NCBI GenBank assembly: GCA_003445035.1 | Contig: DLVV01000054.1 | Span: forward strand, 4,688-9,888 | Direction of reading: 5' to 3' | Source: Planctomycetaceae bacterium | GTDB taxonomy: Bacteria > Planctomycetota > Planctomycetia > Planctomycetales > Planctomycetaceae | Length of the DNA stretch: 5,201 nucleotides | Shown here: positions 1-5,201 of the stretch, piece by piece | Layout of the letters: each line of letters begins with the position of its first letter | How positions within the stretch are numbered: position 1 is the first letter of the stretch | Notes under the pieces: model-generated | Database searches by the model: none | What the model was told of the DNA's origin: nothing | Seen by the model: only the letters and a program-made list of their open reading frames with translations | Program-made: the position numbers and the translations under genes

Positions 1-947
1 ACCATCTTGATCCCCGTCGCGATCGGCTTGCTCCAACTGCGGCCGTCATTGGTCGAGAAGGCCAGTTCTCCGTTGGGACGGGCGACCATCACGATCTGAC
101 CGTTGGTCGCCCGTGTGATGGCCGGTTCGTCGAGTGCACCGATGGTTCCCTTCAGTCGCGACGCGAACTGCCAGCTCTTGCCCTTGTCGTTGCTGCGATA
201 GACACCCAGTTGCTCGGGACCGGTCCAGGTGTCCTTGCCGTAGGTGCTCAGCAGCAGTGACCCGTCGGGAAGAATCACCGGCTTGCCGCACATGCGGTCG
301 TAGTAACCGAATGGTGAGGGCATGAAGACCGGCCTGGACCAGTTGCGGCCGCCGTCGGTCGATCGAATCGATGCGACGCGGCTGTTCTTGTTCCGTCCCG
401 GGGGTGGCTTGTCGTAGCCGTACCAGTTGTCGATGACAAAGAAGACGCAGACCAGGGTGCCGTCGTCGAGTTCGACGATCACCGGGTGCCGGTCGTCGCC
501 GGGCGAATCGACAAGCGTGACCGGGCGGGACCAGCTGCGGCCGTTGTCTTTCGAGCGGCACCAGAGTCCCCGGCCGCCGGTTGGTGCGTCGATCTTCTCG
601 GGAAAGCCGCCCCGGATGTATTGCTTGAGCAGTGGGGGCTTGACGTCGATCGGGGTCGGGAACGACACGTGCCAGTATCCGGCCGAGAACGAGCAGAGCA
701 GGTCACCGTTGCGGAGCCGGATGACCGATTCCCAGCCGATGAACCCCGTGCAACCGGGGTAAGTCGGGTGCTCGTTGACATTCGGGCCGGTGATCATCCG
801 CCGCAACTTGCGGTAGTCGCCGGTCGAGGCGTTCTTGACCACGCGGACGGCGAAAGCGGGTTCGGCCGAGTGCGCGGTGGGTGAGACAGTCGAGACGGCT
901 AACCAGAAGGAGGCCAGCATCAACAGTCGATGGGTTTTCGCAGGCAT
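1..947 (-). CDS. Exported sialidase-like (BNR/Asp-box) beta-propeller protein, C-terminus cut by window edge
   Basis: Reading down from the ATG at 947 the frame is open to the left edge, giving 315 residues; the stop lies outside the window. Residues 1-28 form a signal peptide (MPAKTHR, hydrophobic core LLMLASFWLAV, then TAHSA before EP), so the protein is probably exported. Four Asp boxes (S-x-D/N-x-G-x-x-W) are visible: SKDNGRSW (132-139), STDGGRNW (196-203), SNDKGKSW (252-259) and STNDGRSW (298-305). They fit a six-bladed sialidase/neuraminidase-type propeller. Strand motifs such as ESVIRLRNGDLL (from 73), KPVILPDGSLL (from 222) and DEPAITRATNGQ (from 273) match the 'sialidase family protein' group common in planctomycetes. 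The FRIP arginine motif of true GH33 sialidases is not seen near the N-terminus, so sialic acid cleavage is uncertain. The gene lies 45 bp downstream of the CorA-like gene and is probably co-transcribed. A weak GGAA precedes the ATG. Family call is confident; substrate unknown. Confidence 0.88.
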   Translation of the reverse strand, partial: MPAKTHRLLMLASFWLAVSTVSPTAHSAEPAFAVRVVKNASTGDYRKLRRMITGPNVNEHPTYPGCTGFIGWESVIRLRNGDLLCSFSAGYWHVSFPTPIDVKPPLLKQYIRGGFPEKIDAPTGGRGLWCRSKDNGRSWSRPVTLVDSPGDDRHPVIVELDDGTLVCVFFVIDNWYGYDKPPPGRNKNSRVASIRSTDGGRNWSRPVFMPSPFGYYDRMCGKPVILPDGSLLLSTYGKDTWTGPEQLGVYRSNDKGKSWQFASRLKGTIGALDEPAITRATNGQIVMVARPNGELAFSTNDGRSWSKPIATGIKM

Positions 948-992
948 GGTCGATGTGTTCCGGATCGGGCTGGCGAAACTGTCAACGCGGGA

Positions 993-1790
993 TCATCGAT
1001 CGGAAGGGGCTGAGAGGTTGTCGGAGCGAGAGAGAGATCCCGTGGGAGGCTTGGGAGCCTCGGACGCGATAAAGCCCTTCAAAACAAAACCGCAGACGAC
1101 ACTGATGATGACCAGGGCCAGGAACGGCAGCGGCGCCGACTGTTGTTCGAGACCGGTCTGGAGATTGACGCCGAAGATGGCACTGAGCGTCGCCAACGGA
1201 AAAAAAAAGGCGGCGAGAATATTGAGACGATGGGCCGAGACGGCCATCTGGTATCCGGCGGTGGCCTGGGATTCGGCCTGCAGTGCGGCGGTGTAGCCGA
1301 GGGTGTTCTGGGCATCCTGGTAGGCCAGTTCGGCCATGCGTTCGATCTGGTACGCCCGGTCGCGGCAGACGAGGATTTCTTCGCTTCCGGCGAGCAATTC
1401 GCGAGCGTGCTGCAGGGCGGCGTGCAGGTTGCGGCTGGCCCGGACCAGTGGTGCCAGGGCCGTGATGTCGGCGTGCAGTTCGCTGGCGTTTTCGTCGACG
1501 GGCTCTCGCTCGTCGATCTCCGCAACAATTTTCTCGTATTCGGCCAGGTGGGCGTCGAGCGAGTGGCAGGGTTTTCCGGTTGCGGCGGCCGCCCACGTTC
1601 CATCGGGACTCCGCCAGAAAAAGCGGCCACCACGGGCGGCGTGGTCATCGGAGGGGGGGCCGTGCAGCACCAGCAACAGGTGCCCCTCGTGCACCATCGC
1701 ACGTTGTCGCCCGGACGTGACGCCCAGTCGGTCGCGGAAGATCTGTGGGATGTCCCAGGACGTCGGGAGCAGCGAGCGATCGGTGGACAT
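993..1790 (-). CDS. CorA-like two-TM membrane protein with GVN in place of GMN
   Basis: A 265-residue protein with the C-terminal architecture of CorA divalent-cation transporters. It has a long, mostly helical, charged stalk (about residues 76-187), then TM1 (about 188-208, RLNILAAFFFPLATLSAIFG), a short loop, and TM2 (about 220-240, LPFLALVIISVVCGFVLKGF). In CorA the end of TM1 carries the YGMNF signature; here it reads F-G-V-N-L (206-210). The loop keeps an acidic residue (E215). The N-terminal domain (1-75) is much shorter than in typical CorA (about 316-350 residues in total). The tail after TM2 is polar and ends in a Ser/Asp-rich stretch. CorA proteins are pentameric Mg2+/Co2+/Ni2+ channels in the inner membrane. 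Whether this one conducts ions is doubtful because GMN is essential in studied members. The ATG at 1790 has a good GGAGA site and lies 15 bp after the aldolase stop, implying co-transcription. Confidence 0.85.
   Translation of the reverse strand: MSTDRSLLPTSWDIPQIFRDRLGVTSGRQRAMVHEGHLLLVLHGPPSDDHAARGGRFFWRSPDGTWAAAATGKPCHSLDAHLAEYEKIVAEIDEREPVDENASELHADITALAPLVRASRNLHAALQHARELLAGSEEILVCRDRAYQIERMAELAYQDAQNTLGYTAALQAESQATAGYQMAVSAHRLNILAAFFFPLATLSAIFGVNLQTGLEQQSAPLPFLALVIISVVCGFVLKGFIASEAPKPPTGSLSRSDNLSAPSDR
1200..1208. repeat. Nine-base A/T homopolymer inside the CorA-like gene
   Basis: Nine consecutive A on the plus strand read as nine T in the CorA-like gene. They fall exactly in codon register as TTT TTT TTT (Phe195-Phe197) in the first membrane helix. 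Runs this long are notable in GC-rich DNA and are known sites of replication or transcription slippage. A one-base slip here would shift the frame, so the GVN segment and TM2 would be lost. Confidence 0.9.
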
Positions 1791-1795
1791 GGCTG

Positions 1796-1800
1796 TCTCC
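1796..1800 (-). promoter_or_regulatory. Ribosome binding site of the CorA-like gene (GGAGA)
   Basis: The minus strand reads GGAGA followed by five bases (CAGCC) and then the ATG at 1790. It lies in the 15 bp gap after the aldolase stop codon and supports this start for the CorA-like protein. Confidence 0.65.
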
Positions 1801-1805
1801 GGGGA

Positions 1806-2582
1806 TCAGGAGGCCGATCCGTCGACGTGACTGCGGACGTGGGCGGCGACGTTGTTGAAACACTGGATCATCAGGGTCACGTCGACGCCGTAGCAGATCC
1901 AGTCCAACCCGTAATCCGCCCATTGGGCGACCGACTCCGGTGCGGAACCGATGGAGACCCCGGTGGCCACGCCGGCCGCCTTGGCCCGTTCGACCACGTG
2001 TTTGACCGCTTCCTCGACAGCCGGGTGGCCCGGTTGGCCGCGGTGGCCCAGTGACGCCGAGAGGTCCATCGGGCCGAAAGCCAGGCTGGCCAGGCCCTCG
2101 ACCGCAACGATTTCGTCAATGTTCTCGACCGCCTCGGCCTGCTCGATCTGTACCACGACAATGATGTTCTCGTCAGCGTCGTCGCAGAACTCGACCGCGT
2201 TCTTTCGCCCGTAATCCAGGGGACGCAGTGGTCCGAATCCTCGTTCCCCGGCCGGCGGGTAGCGGCAGGCAGAGACCGCTCGGCGGACATCCTCGGCGGT
2301 GCGGATCATCGGGAAGATCACCCCGTCGGCCCCCAGGTCGAGCACCGGCTTGACCAGCACCGGGTCGTTCCACGGCACGCGGACCAACGCCGCCGTGTCG
2401 GTTCCCTTCAGGGCCATCATCATCGTTTTGATGCTGTCCAGGGTGAGCGAGGAGTGCTCGGTATCAATCCACAACAGGTCCGCGTCGGGACCCAGTGCCT
2501 CGGCGGCCTGGGCGTCGGAGAGGCTGATGCAGGTGCCCAGGCACAGCTGGCCACTGCGGATCTTCTTGATAAAAGGGTGCAT
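1806..2582 (-). CDS. HpcH/HpaI-family class II aldolase
   Basis: A 258-residue cytoplasmic enzyme of the usual length for the HpcH/HpaI aldolase family. These enzymes make or cleave 4-hydroxy-2-oxo acids (2-keto-3-deoxy sugar acids, 4-hydroxy-2-oxoheptanedioate) using a divalent metal to stabilise the pyruvate enolate. Family motifs appear in order: IDTEHSSLTLD (39-49, H43 as catalytic base), VRVPWNDP (67-74, R68 for substrate carboxylate), GADGVIFPMIRTAEDVRRAV (84-103), YPPAGERGFG (108-117), QIEQAEAVENIDEI (145-158, metal ligand E147) and LAFGPMDLSASLGHRG (167-182, metal ligand D173). Spacing of H, R, E and D matches E. coli HpaI (H45, R70, E149, D175) with a constant offset of two, so the enzyme looks intact. 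The true substrate cannot be read from sequence. The ATG at 2582 has a GGAG 11 bases upstream. It is the first gene of the leftward unit with the CorA-like and sialidase-like genes. Confidence 0.95.
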   Translation of the reverse strand: MHPFIKKIRSGQLCLGTCISLSDAQAAEALGPDADLLWIDTEHSSLTLDSIKTMMMALKGTDTAALVRVPWNDPVLVKPVLDLGADGVIFPMIRTAEDVRRAVSACRYPPAGERGFGPLRPLDYGRKNAVEFCDDADENIIVVVQIEQAEAVENIDEIVAVEGLASLAFGPMDLSASLGHRGQPGHPAVEEAVKHVVERAKAAGVATGVSIGSAPESVAQWADYGLDWICYGVDVTLMIQCFNNVAAHVRSHVDGSAS

Positions 2583-2620
2583 CGTCGAAATGGCTCCGGG
2601 CGGAAATTCGCGAAACCGAC

Positions 2621-2650
2621 AGCATACTCGACACGAACCGTACGCGTCAG
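2621..2650 (-). promoter_or_regulatory. Tentative sigma70-like promoter for the aldolase unit
   Basis: On the minus strand CTGACG (2650-2645) is followed after 18 bases by TATGCT (2626-2621), each matching four of six consensus positions (TTGACA, TATAAT). A start about seven bases further would give a leader of roughly 30 nt before the ATG at 2582. The position is right, but both boxes are weak and planctomycete promoters are poorly characterised, so this is only a suggestion. Confidence 0.2.
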
Positions 2651-2727
2651 TCAGTCGCCTCGGCTCGAAACAGTCGGTACCATGCTCGGGTCACACGCAA
2701 CACGTTGACAGTCACAGGAGCACAGTC
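2648..2727. repeat. Cluster of five CAGTC pentamers in the divergent intergenic region
   Basis: CAGTC occurs on the plus strand at 2648, 2652, 2671, 2709 and 2723, five copies in 80 bp of non-coding DNA, where about 0.1 would be expected for a random pentamer. The first two overlap as a 4-bp tandem (CAGTCAGTC). The copies sit between the divergent aldolase and PQQ-propeller genes, where an activator or repressor could act, but spacing is irregular (4, 19, 38, 14). Role unknown. Confidence 0.4.
2716..2720 (+). promoter_or_regulatory. Ribosome binding site (AGGAG) deciding the PQQ-propeller start
   Basis: AGGAG lies 11 bases before the ATG at 2732. It sits downstream of the in-frame TTG at 2705, so it can serve only the ATG. 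The ATG also places the signal peptide correctly (M-R-S then a hydrophobic core), whereas the TTG would add nine uninformative residues. Confidence 0.6.
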
Positions 2728-2731
2728 CGTC

Positions 2732-4030
2732 ATGCGGTCGATCGTTTTGCCCGTTCTCCAGGTCCTTTCCGTCAGCCTGATCGTCTCGTCGATGGCGGTC
2801 GCAGCCGAACCGGCCAACGGCAAGGTCGGTCCCAACGACTGGCCATGGTGGCGGGGGACAACCCGTGACGGTGTCGCCCGTGATTCCGGAGCTCCGGTCA
2901 AGTGGTCGGCCACTGACAACGTGGCCTGGAAGTCAGCCGTGCCAGGTCGAGGCCACTCGTCTCCGACCGTCATCGGGCCCCTGGTCGTGATGCAGACGGC
3001 TGACGAGGTGGCCAAGACGCAGTCGGTCATTGCGTTTGACCGCAAGAGCGGTCGCAAGCTCTGGCAGACCACCATCAACACCGGCGGCTTTCCCGGCCGC
3101 ATCCACCGCAAGAACACTCACGCATCACCGACGGTCGCCGCTGACGGTTCACGGTTGTTCGCCACCTCCTACCACCACCAGGGAATCCATGTCACCGGAT
3201 TGAACATGGCCGGCAAGATCCTGTGGCAGAAGCACGTCGGCCCATTCCGCCCGGACGAATACAAGAATGGTTACGCCGCCTCGCCGATCGTCCATGGTCA
3301 GAACCTGATCGTGTTGGCCGAGTGTGACGACAGCAGCTATATGGTGTCGCTCGACCGGGCCACCGGCAAACAGGTCTGGCGGACGCCCCGGCCGGCTCGC
3401 ATCAGCTACTCGTCTCCCACACTAGGCATGGTCGCCGGACGCCAGCAGATCCTGATTTCCGGCTGCGACCGCGTGGCGGCCTTCAATCCCGAAACCGGCA
3501 AGGGGTTGTGGGAAGTGTCGGCGACCACGATGGCCACCAGTGGCACGATGGTGTGGCACAAGGACCTGGTGTTCGCCAGTGGAGGATTTCCCAAGGCCGA
3601 GACGATCTGCATCAAGGCCGACGGTTCGGGGAAGGTCGTCTGGAAGAACACACAGAAGTGCTACGAGCAGTCGATGATCGTCCATGGCGGATACGTCTAC
3701 GCGATGACCGATCCGGGCATCGTCTTCTGCTGGCGGGCGACGGACGGGAAAGTCATGTGGCGGGAACGCCTGCGCGGCCCGATCAGTTCCTCACCGGTTA
3801 TCGCCGGCGGGAACATCTACATGAGCAACGAACTGGGGACCACGTTCGTTTTCAAGGCGTCACCGACGAAGTACATCGAGCTGGGCCGCAATTCACTCGG
3901 CAACGAGGTTTTCTCGACCCCGTCAATCTGCGGCGGGCGCGTCTACGCGAGGGTGGCTCATCTGTCGGCTGGTCAGCGTCGCGAGATGCTCTATTGCATC
4001 GGCGACAAGACGACCGCTTCACGACGTTAG
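2732..4030 (+). CDS. Exported PQQ-like (BamB-like) beta-propeller protein
   Basis: A 432-residue protein starting at ATG 2732. Residues 1-25 form a signal peptide (MRS, core IVLPVLQVLSVSLIVSSM, AVAA before EP), so it acts in the periplasm or outside the cell. After a WPWWRGTTRDGV motif (37-48), typical of planctomycete proteins of this type, come repeated PQQ-type blades with the A-x-D-x-x-T/S-G-K-x-x-W pattern: AFDRKSGRKLWQT (101-113), GLNMAGKILWQK (156-167), SLDRATGKQVWRT (206-218), AFNPETGKGLWEV (250-262), CIKADGSGKVVWKN (293-306), CWRATDGKVMWRE (333-345), and a last degenerate one at FVFKASPTKYIEL (372-384). This supports a seven- or eight-bladed propeller like BamB or quinoprotein dehydrogenases. 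No cytochrome or catalytic domain is attached, so dehydrogenase activity is not supported; a scaffold or binding role is as likely. It is divergent from the aldolase and its TAG overlaps the convergent neighbour's stop by 4 bp. Confidence 0.92.
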   Translation: MRSIVLPVLQVLSVSLIVSSMAVAAEPANGKVGPNDWPWWRGTTRDGVARDSGAPVKWSATDNVAWKSAVPGRGHSSPTVIGPLVVMQTADEVAKTQSVIAFDRKSGRKLWQTTINTGGFPGRIHRKNTHASPTVAADGSRLFATSYHHQGIHVTGLNMAGKILWQKHVGPFRPDEYKNGYAASPIVHGQNLIVLAECDDSSYMVSLDRATGKQVWRTPRPARISYSSPTLGMVAGRQQILISGCDRVAAFNPETGKGLWEVSATTMATSGTMVWHKDLVFASGGFPKAETICIKADGSGKVVWKNTQKCYEQSMIVHGGYVYAMTDPGIVFCWRATDGKVMWRERLRGPISSSPVIAGGNIYMSNELGTTFVFKASPTKYIELGRNSLGNEVFSTPSICGGRVYARVAHLSAGQRREMLYCIGDKTTASRR

Positions 4031-4716
4031 CCGGCATCGCCGGCTGGCCCGGTCAACGGCACCGACAGGTACACGCCGAATTCGCCGACGAAGTCGATCG
4101 CGATACAGGCGTGAACCCGCCCTTGCTTGTCGTCGAAAACGACTCGCTGGCCCACCGGGTACAGTGGCTGGTGCCAGGTGCCGGGGTGCAGGTTGATTCC
4201 ATGACGGCCGTCGCAGTAGAAGGCGCGGAAGTCCTGCGGCGTGACATCGTCACCGGCCGGGGCCAACAACGCCACAAACGGGGCGCCGTCCCGGGGAAAG
4301 AAAATCTGGCTGCCGTCGGGGTGGTAATTGGCTTCACTGGCCAGGACCCGTGACGGGTCTCCCGGCGCGGTCTCGCTCGAGGCCGTTCCGGGATCGTCGA
4401 ACCAGCCGGTGACGTAGTAGCCGTCGACGGCGTGATTGCGGCCCAGCACCATTTGGCCCTCGCGATAGACCTCGAACTCACCGCTGGTCACTCCGCCCTC
4501 GTTGCCGGTTCCCGCCACGACCGGCCGCCAACCCGGTTGAGGCCACGTCACGATTTCGACCTCGGCCTCCTCGAAGGACTCCTCCAGGCTCGCCAGGCCA
4601 GCCAGCGTGTCCGGTGTCGCGCAGACCAGGGGGACTTCGAATACCGAAACACCGGGCTCCTGGAGGGAACGGATTCGTTCGACCGGCGAGGTCAATGAGG
4701 GGGTGCGTGAGTCCAT
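4027..4716 (-). CDS. Ureidoglycolate lyase family (AllA-like) cupin protein
   Basis: A 229-residue protein without signal peptide. The C-terminal two thirds align by eye with AllA (ureidoglycolate to glyoxylate plus urea): YHPDGSQIFFPRDGAPFVAL (131-150) matches the HPxGxQxFxPxxGxxFVV segment, LLAPAGDD (150-157) the AxGDD segment, then RAF (164-166) and GINLHPGTWHQPLYPV (173-188) the GVNYHRxVWHHPL signature. Residues likely to line the active site (H132, Q137, H177, H182) are present. E. coli AllA is 160 residues; this protein has about 60 extra N-terminal residues and a segment (WPQPGWRPVVAGTGNEGG, 58-75) not in AllA, plus a C-terminal EFGVYLSVPL. It therefore belongs to a longer subfamily whose substrate may differ. 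No allantoin or purine catabolism gene is in view. It follows the helical gene by 24 bp, with a weak GGAA before its ATG, suggesting an operon. The stop overlaps the convergent PQQ-propeller stop. Confidence 0.8.
   Translation of the reverse strand: MDSRTPSLTSPVERIRSLQEPGVSVFEVPLVCATPDTLAGLASLEESFEEAEVEIVTWPQPGWRPVVAGTGNEGGVTSGEFEVYREGQMVLGRNHAVDGYYVTGWFDDPGTASSETAPGDPSRVLASEANYHPDGSQIFFPRDGAPFVALLAPAGDDVTPQDFRAFYCDGRHGINLHPGTWHQPLYPVGQRVVFDDKQGRVHACIAIDFVGEFGVYLSVPLTGPAGDAG
4029..4045. terminator. GC-rich hairpin at the convergent gene ends, possible bidirectional terminator
   Basis: A perfect 7-bp inverted repeat, AGCCGGC (4029-4035) and GCCGGCT (4039-4045), with a 3-base loop ATC. It begins inside the TAG stop of the PQQ-propeller gene and covers the last codons of the AllA-like gene. 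No T-run follows on either strand, so it is not a classical intrinsic terminator; its place exactly where two genes converge makes a termination or mRNA-end role plausible. The GC-rich repeated Gly/Ala/Pro codons of the AllA-like tail could also produce it by chance. Confidence 0.4.
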
Positions 4717-4740
4717 GAGGTGGTTTCCGGGGTTCGGTTC

Positions 4741-5201
4741 TCACTCCAGCAGCGCGTCGATCTCCTGCGACAACCGGTCGAAAGCGTTCCGGCTCAATCG
4801 CACGAATGCGTCGTCATCGGCTGGTGTGGTTGGCGGTGCGGATCCATCGAAGATCCGGTTGACGCGTTGGTCGTCCCGCGTCTTGGATTCCTTGATGCTC
4901 TCGGTTATCGTTCGCTCGCCGGCCCGTAGCTCTTCCAGCATCCCGGGGATGTCGGCTCGGCCGTCGAGGATCTGCTGTGCCAACGTCCAGTCGACGTCGT
5001 CGGTGTGCTCCTGCAGGCAGTCGTTCGCTTGCGGGCTGTTGGCGGCCACTCCCAGGAGTTCGAGTCGCTGCTTGAGGCGGCACAGAGCATACCAGTTGAT
5101 GAAGAACCGGTAGGTCTCGACCGCGTTTCCCAGGCTTTTTCGGCTCATGACATTCTTGCCGAGCCCGGTGATGTCGTCGCCGGAATAGACCGGTTGATCC
5201 G
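4741..5201 (-). CDS. Unrecognised alpha-helical protein, N-terminus cut by right window edge
   Basis: The frame ending in TGA at 4741-4743 is open to the right edge, giving at least 152 residues. An internal ATG at 5148 would give 135 residues, but it has no clear ribosome binding site, and the 17 codons before it (DQPVYSGDDITGLGKNV) keep high third-position GC (13 of 17). I therefore read the gene as continuing beyond the window, though the ATG at 5148 cannot be excluded. The protein is charged and predicted helical, with an aromatic helix (ETYRFFINWYALCRLKQRLE) and an acidic/basic region IKESKTRDDQRVNRIF, a Pro/Thr spacer (SAPPTTPADDD) and a final helix ending IDALLE. There is no signal peptide or membrane segment. 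I do not recognise the family with confidence; a vague resemblance to the tails of DUF4954-type proteins is only an impression. It precedes the AllA-like gene by 24 bp, so the two are probably co-transcribed. Confidence 0.75.
   Translation of the reverse strand, partial: DQPVYSGDDITGLGKNVMSRKSLGNAVETYRFFINWYALCRLKQRLELLGVAANSPQANDCLQEHTDDVDWTLAQQILDGRADIPGMLEELRAGERTITESIKESKTRDDQRVNRIFDGSAPPTTPADDDAFVRLSRNAFDRLSQEIDALLE

Noticed and set aside
46..561. Minus-strand 171-codon frame within the sialidase-like gene
   Set aside because: It is a shifted frame of the same strand; the frame starting at 947 carries the signal peptide and all four Asp boxes.
1143..2054. Long plus-strand open frame (303 codons) opposite the CorA-like and aldolase genes
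   Set aside because: It is antisense to two well-supported genes; its product is Gly/Val-rich with no family motif, as expected for a mirror frame in GC-rich DNA.
2655..2683. TCGCCT with TACCAT 17 bp later as a forward promoter
   Set aside because: Only three and four of six matches; no better than background in this composition.
2705..2731. TTG at 2705 as start of the PQQ-propeller protein
   Set aside because: The AGGAG site lies downstream of it and the signal peptide starts naturally at the ATG at 2732.
2705..2733. TTGACA at 2705 as the -35 box of a promoter for the PQQ-propeller gene
   Set aside because: A -10 at normal spacing would fall on the start codon and reads CGTCAT; a sigma70 promoter is not supported there.
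3508..4353. Plus-strand open frame (281 codons) across the end of the PQQ-propeller gene and the AllA-like gene
   Set aside because: It overlaps two genes with clear family motifs and reads as an Arg/Gly/His-rich shadow with no recognisable domain.

Overview
The window is about 60% GC and fully packed with genes; the longest gene-free stretch is 149 bp. The gene content suggests a planctomycete (Rhodopirellula/Pirellula-like). It has a secreted Asp-box 'sialidase' propeller, a secreted PQQ-type propeller protein with an N-terminal WPWWRG motif, and high GC at third codon positions. This placement is inference from gene style; no rRNA or marker gene is present.

Layout. Positions 1-2582 hold three genes on the minus strand, transcribed right to left with gaps of 15 and 45 bp. 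They are an HpcH/HpaI-type class II aldolase (2582-1806), a short CorA-like two-TM membrane protein with a GVN motif in place of GMN (1790-993), and an exported BNR/Asp-box sialidase-like protein (947 to the left edge, C-terminus missing). A 149 bp divergent intergenic region (2583-2731) carries a tentative promoter for the aldolase side and an unusual cluster of CAGTC pentamers. On the plus strand, 2732-4030 encodes an exported seven-bladed PQQ-like (BamB-like) propeller protein. It converges on, and overlaps by 4 bp, a minus-strand pair: a ureidoglycolate-lyase-family (AllA-like) cupin protein (4716-4027) and, upstream of it, an unrecognised alpha-helical protein whose reading frame runs off the right edge (5201-4741).

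How they may work together. The aldolase, CorA-like and sialidase-like genes look like one transcription unit. A link between an exported glycan-active propeller and an aldolase for 2-keto-3-deoxy sugar acids is conceivable but unproven. The ureidoglycolate-lyase-like protein has no other allantoin or purine pathway gene in view. I see no tRNA, rRNA, CRISPR, IS element, phage gene or recognisable defence system. Nothing here amounts to a clear new system. The most unusual points are the CorA-like protein with an altered signature motif and a 9-nt homopolymer inside its first membrane helix, and the shared 10-mer and repeat structure upstream of the two exported-protein genes.
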